A stretch of 64,000 nucleotides of DNA, taken from the NCBI GenBank assembly GCA_964627035.1, contig CAZVKN010000013.1, forward strand, positions 1 through 64,000. Direction: 5' to 3'. The stretch is from CAZVKN01 sp964627035 (lineage in GTDB: Bacteria > Electryoneota > AABM5-125-24 > Hatepunaeales > Hatepunaeaceae). Each line of letters begins with the position of its first letter. The stretch's first letter is position 1. A model generated the notes under the pieces. The model worked only from the letters and a program-made list of their open reading frames with translations. It was not told where the DNA came from and ran no database searches. A program made the translations under genes and the position numbers. Below, one piece after another: positions 63,814 to 64,000 of the stretch.

Positions 63814-64000
63814 CTAATATATGATTCCAGCTAATCCAAAGTTGATTCCAGTCTCTCTTCCCGATCTTTTCTCGATTTTATCCAGATCGAGATAGAGCTT
63901 CGCGCGGAAGACAATGTGATCTACCAGTCTGAGTGCGAGACCGCCGGAAATATGGACAGTATTGCCACTGTTCGTTGAATTGCTGCTGCCCCAACTGTTA
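63814..64000 (-). CDS. C-terminal part of an outer-membrane beta-barrel protein (cut by window edge)
   Basis: A minus-strand frame open to the window end, reading GGLALRLVDHIVFRAKLYLD, LDKIEKRSGRETGINFGLAG and IIY, then TAG. Alternating polar/hydrophobic strands and an aromatic last residue are typical of outer-membrane barrels. The rest lies outside the window. Confidence 0.6.
   Translation of the reverse strand, partial: NSWGSSNSTNSGNTVHISGGLALRLVDHIVFRAKLYLDLDKIEKRSGRETGINFGLAGIIY

Overview
The window reads as part of a draft or metagenome-derived chromosome of a Gram-negative (diderm) bacterium, most likely a candidate lineage of the Fibrobacterota-Chlorobiota-Bacteroidota (FCB) superphylum. 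The evidence is the many secreted proteins ending in type IX secretion (T9SS) type-A sorting domains (PNPFN...LYDxxGR...GxY), a YidC/YidD pair, an outer-membrane barrel fragment at the right edge and a 100-N scaffold gap (42326-42425). Promoters that can be read (gltX, citDE, dnaA, tRNA-Gln, one T9SS gene) look like ordinary sigma-70 promoters (TTGNNN-17-TATATT/TATAAT), not the Bacteroidota type. I cannot name the phylum from sequence alone.

Left part (0.4-9.1 kb, + strand): an origin-type housekeeping block: gltX, rpmH-rnpA-yidD-yidC-mnmE, a stand-alone cyclic-nucleotide domain protein, mnmG and rsmG. Two perfect parS palindromes sit in the 3' end of rnpA and DnaA boxes lie between mnmG and rsmG. 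Then come a secreted WD40-caspase protein and an AT-rich membrane coiled-coil protein (9.3-12.2 kb).

12-31 kb: a split VIT/vWA secreted protein, a CitD-CitE fusion followed by a frameshifted dinD and what may be a citF remnant, then clpX-clpP-tig on the minus strand, a lipoprotein, a secreted subtilase, a cyclophilin lipoprotein, a PduO-type adenosyltransferase, a LIM/DA1-like secreted metallopeptidase, fabG, a 35-residue RCKP-type rubredoxin-like protein and mazG.

31-37 kb (minus strand): dnaA-dnaN-dciA-gyrB-mazG without recF. The 373-bp dnaN-dnaA gap has several DnaA boxes and is the best oriC candidate. The classical origin genes are thus in two blocks facing opposite ways, about 22 kb apart.

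37-64 kb (mainly + strand): one heptosyltransferase-like gene and tRNA-Gln(CTG), then a long run of large secreted beta-propeller/repeat proteins (LVIVD, GG-propeller, FG-GAP types) mostly with T9SS tails, mixed with a few unrelated genes (lipoprotein, NAT-like, radical SAM/B12, GT39-like membrane protein) and decaying fragments. Several T9SS tails are nearly identical in DNA although the proteins differ, and two even share the same 3' flank, pointing to recombination of tail cassettes. Small palindromic repeats of at least six families fill the intergenic space and have invaded or cut several genes. Four genes (rnpA, vit/vWA, dinD, the 43.8-kb propeller gene) carry apparent single-base frameshifts; assembly or base-call error must be excluded first.
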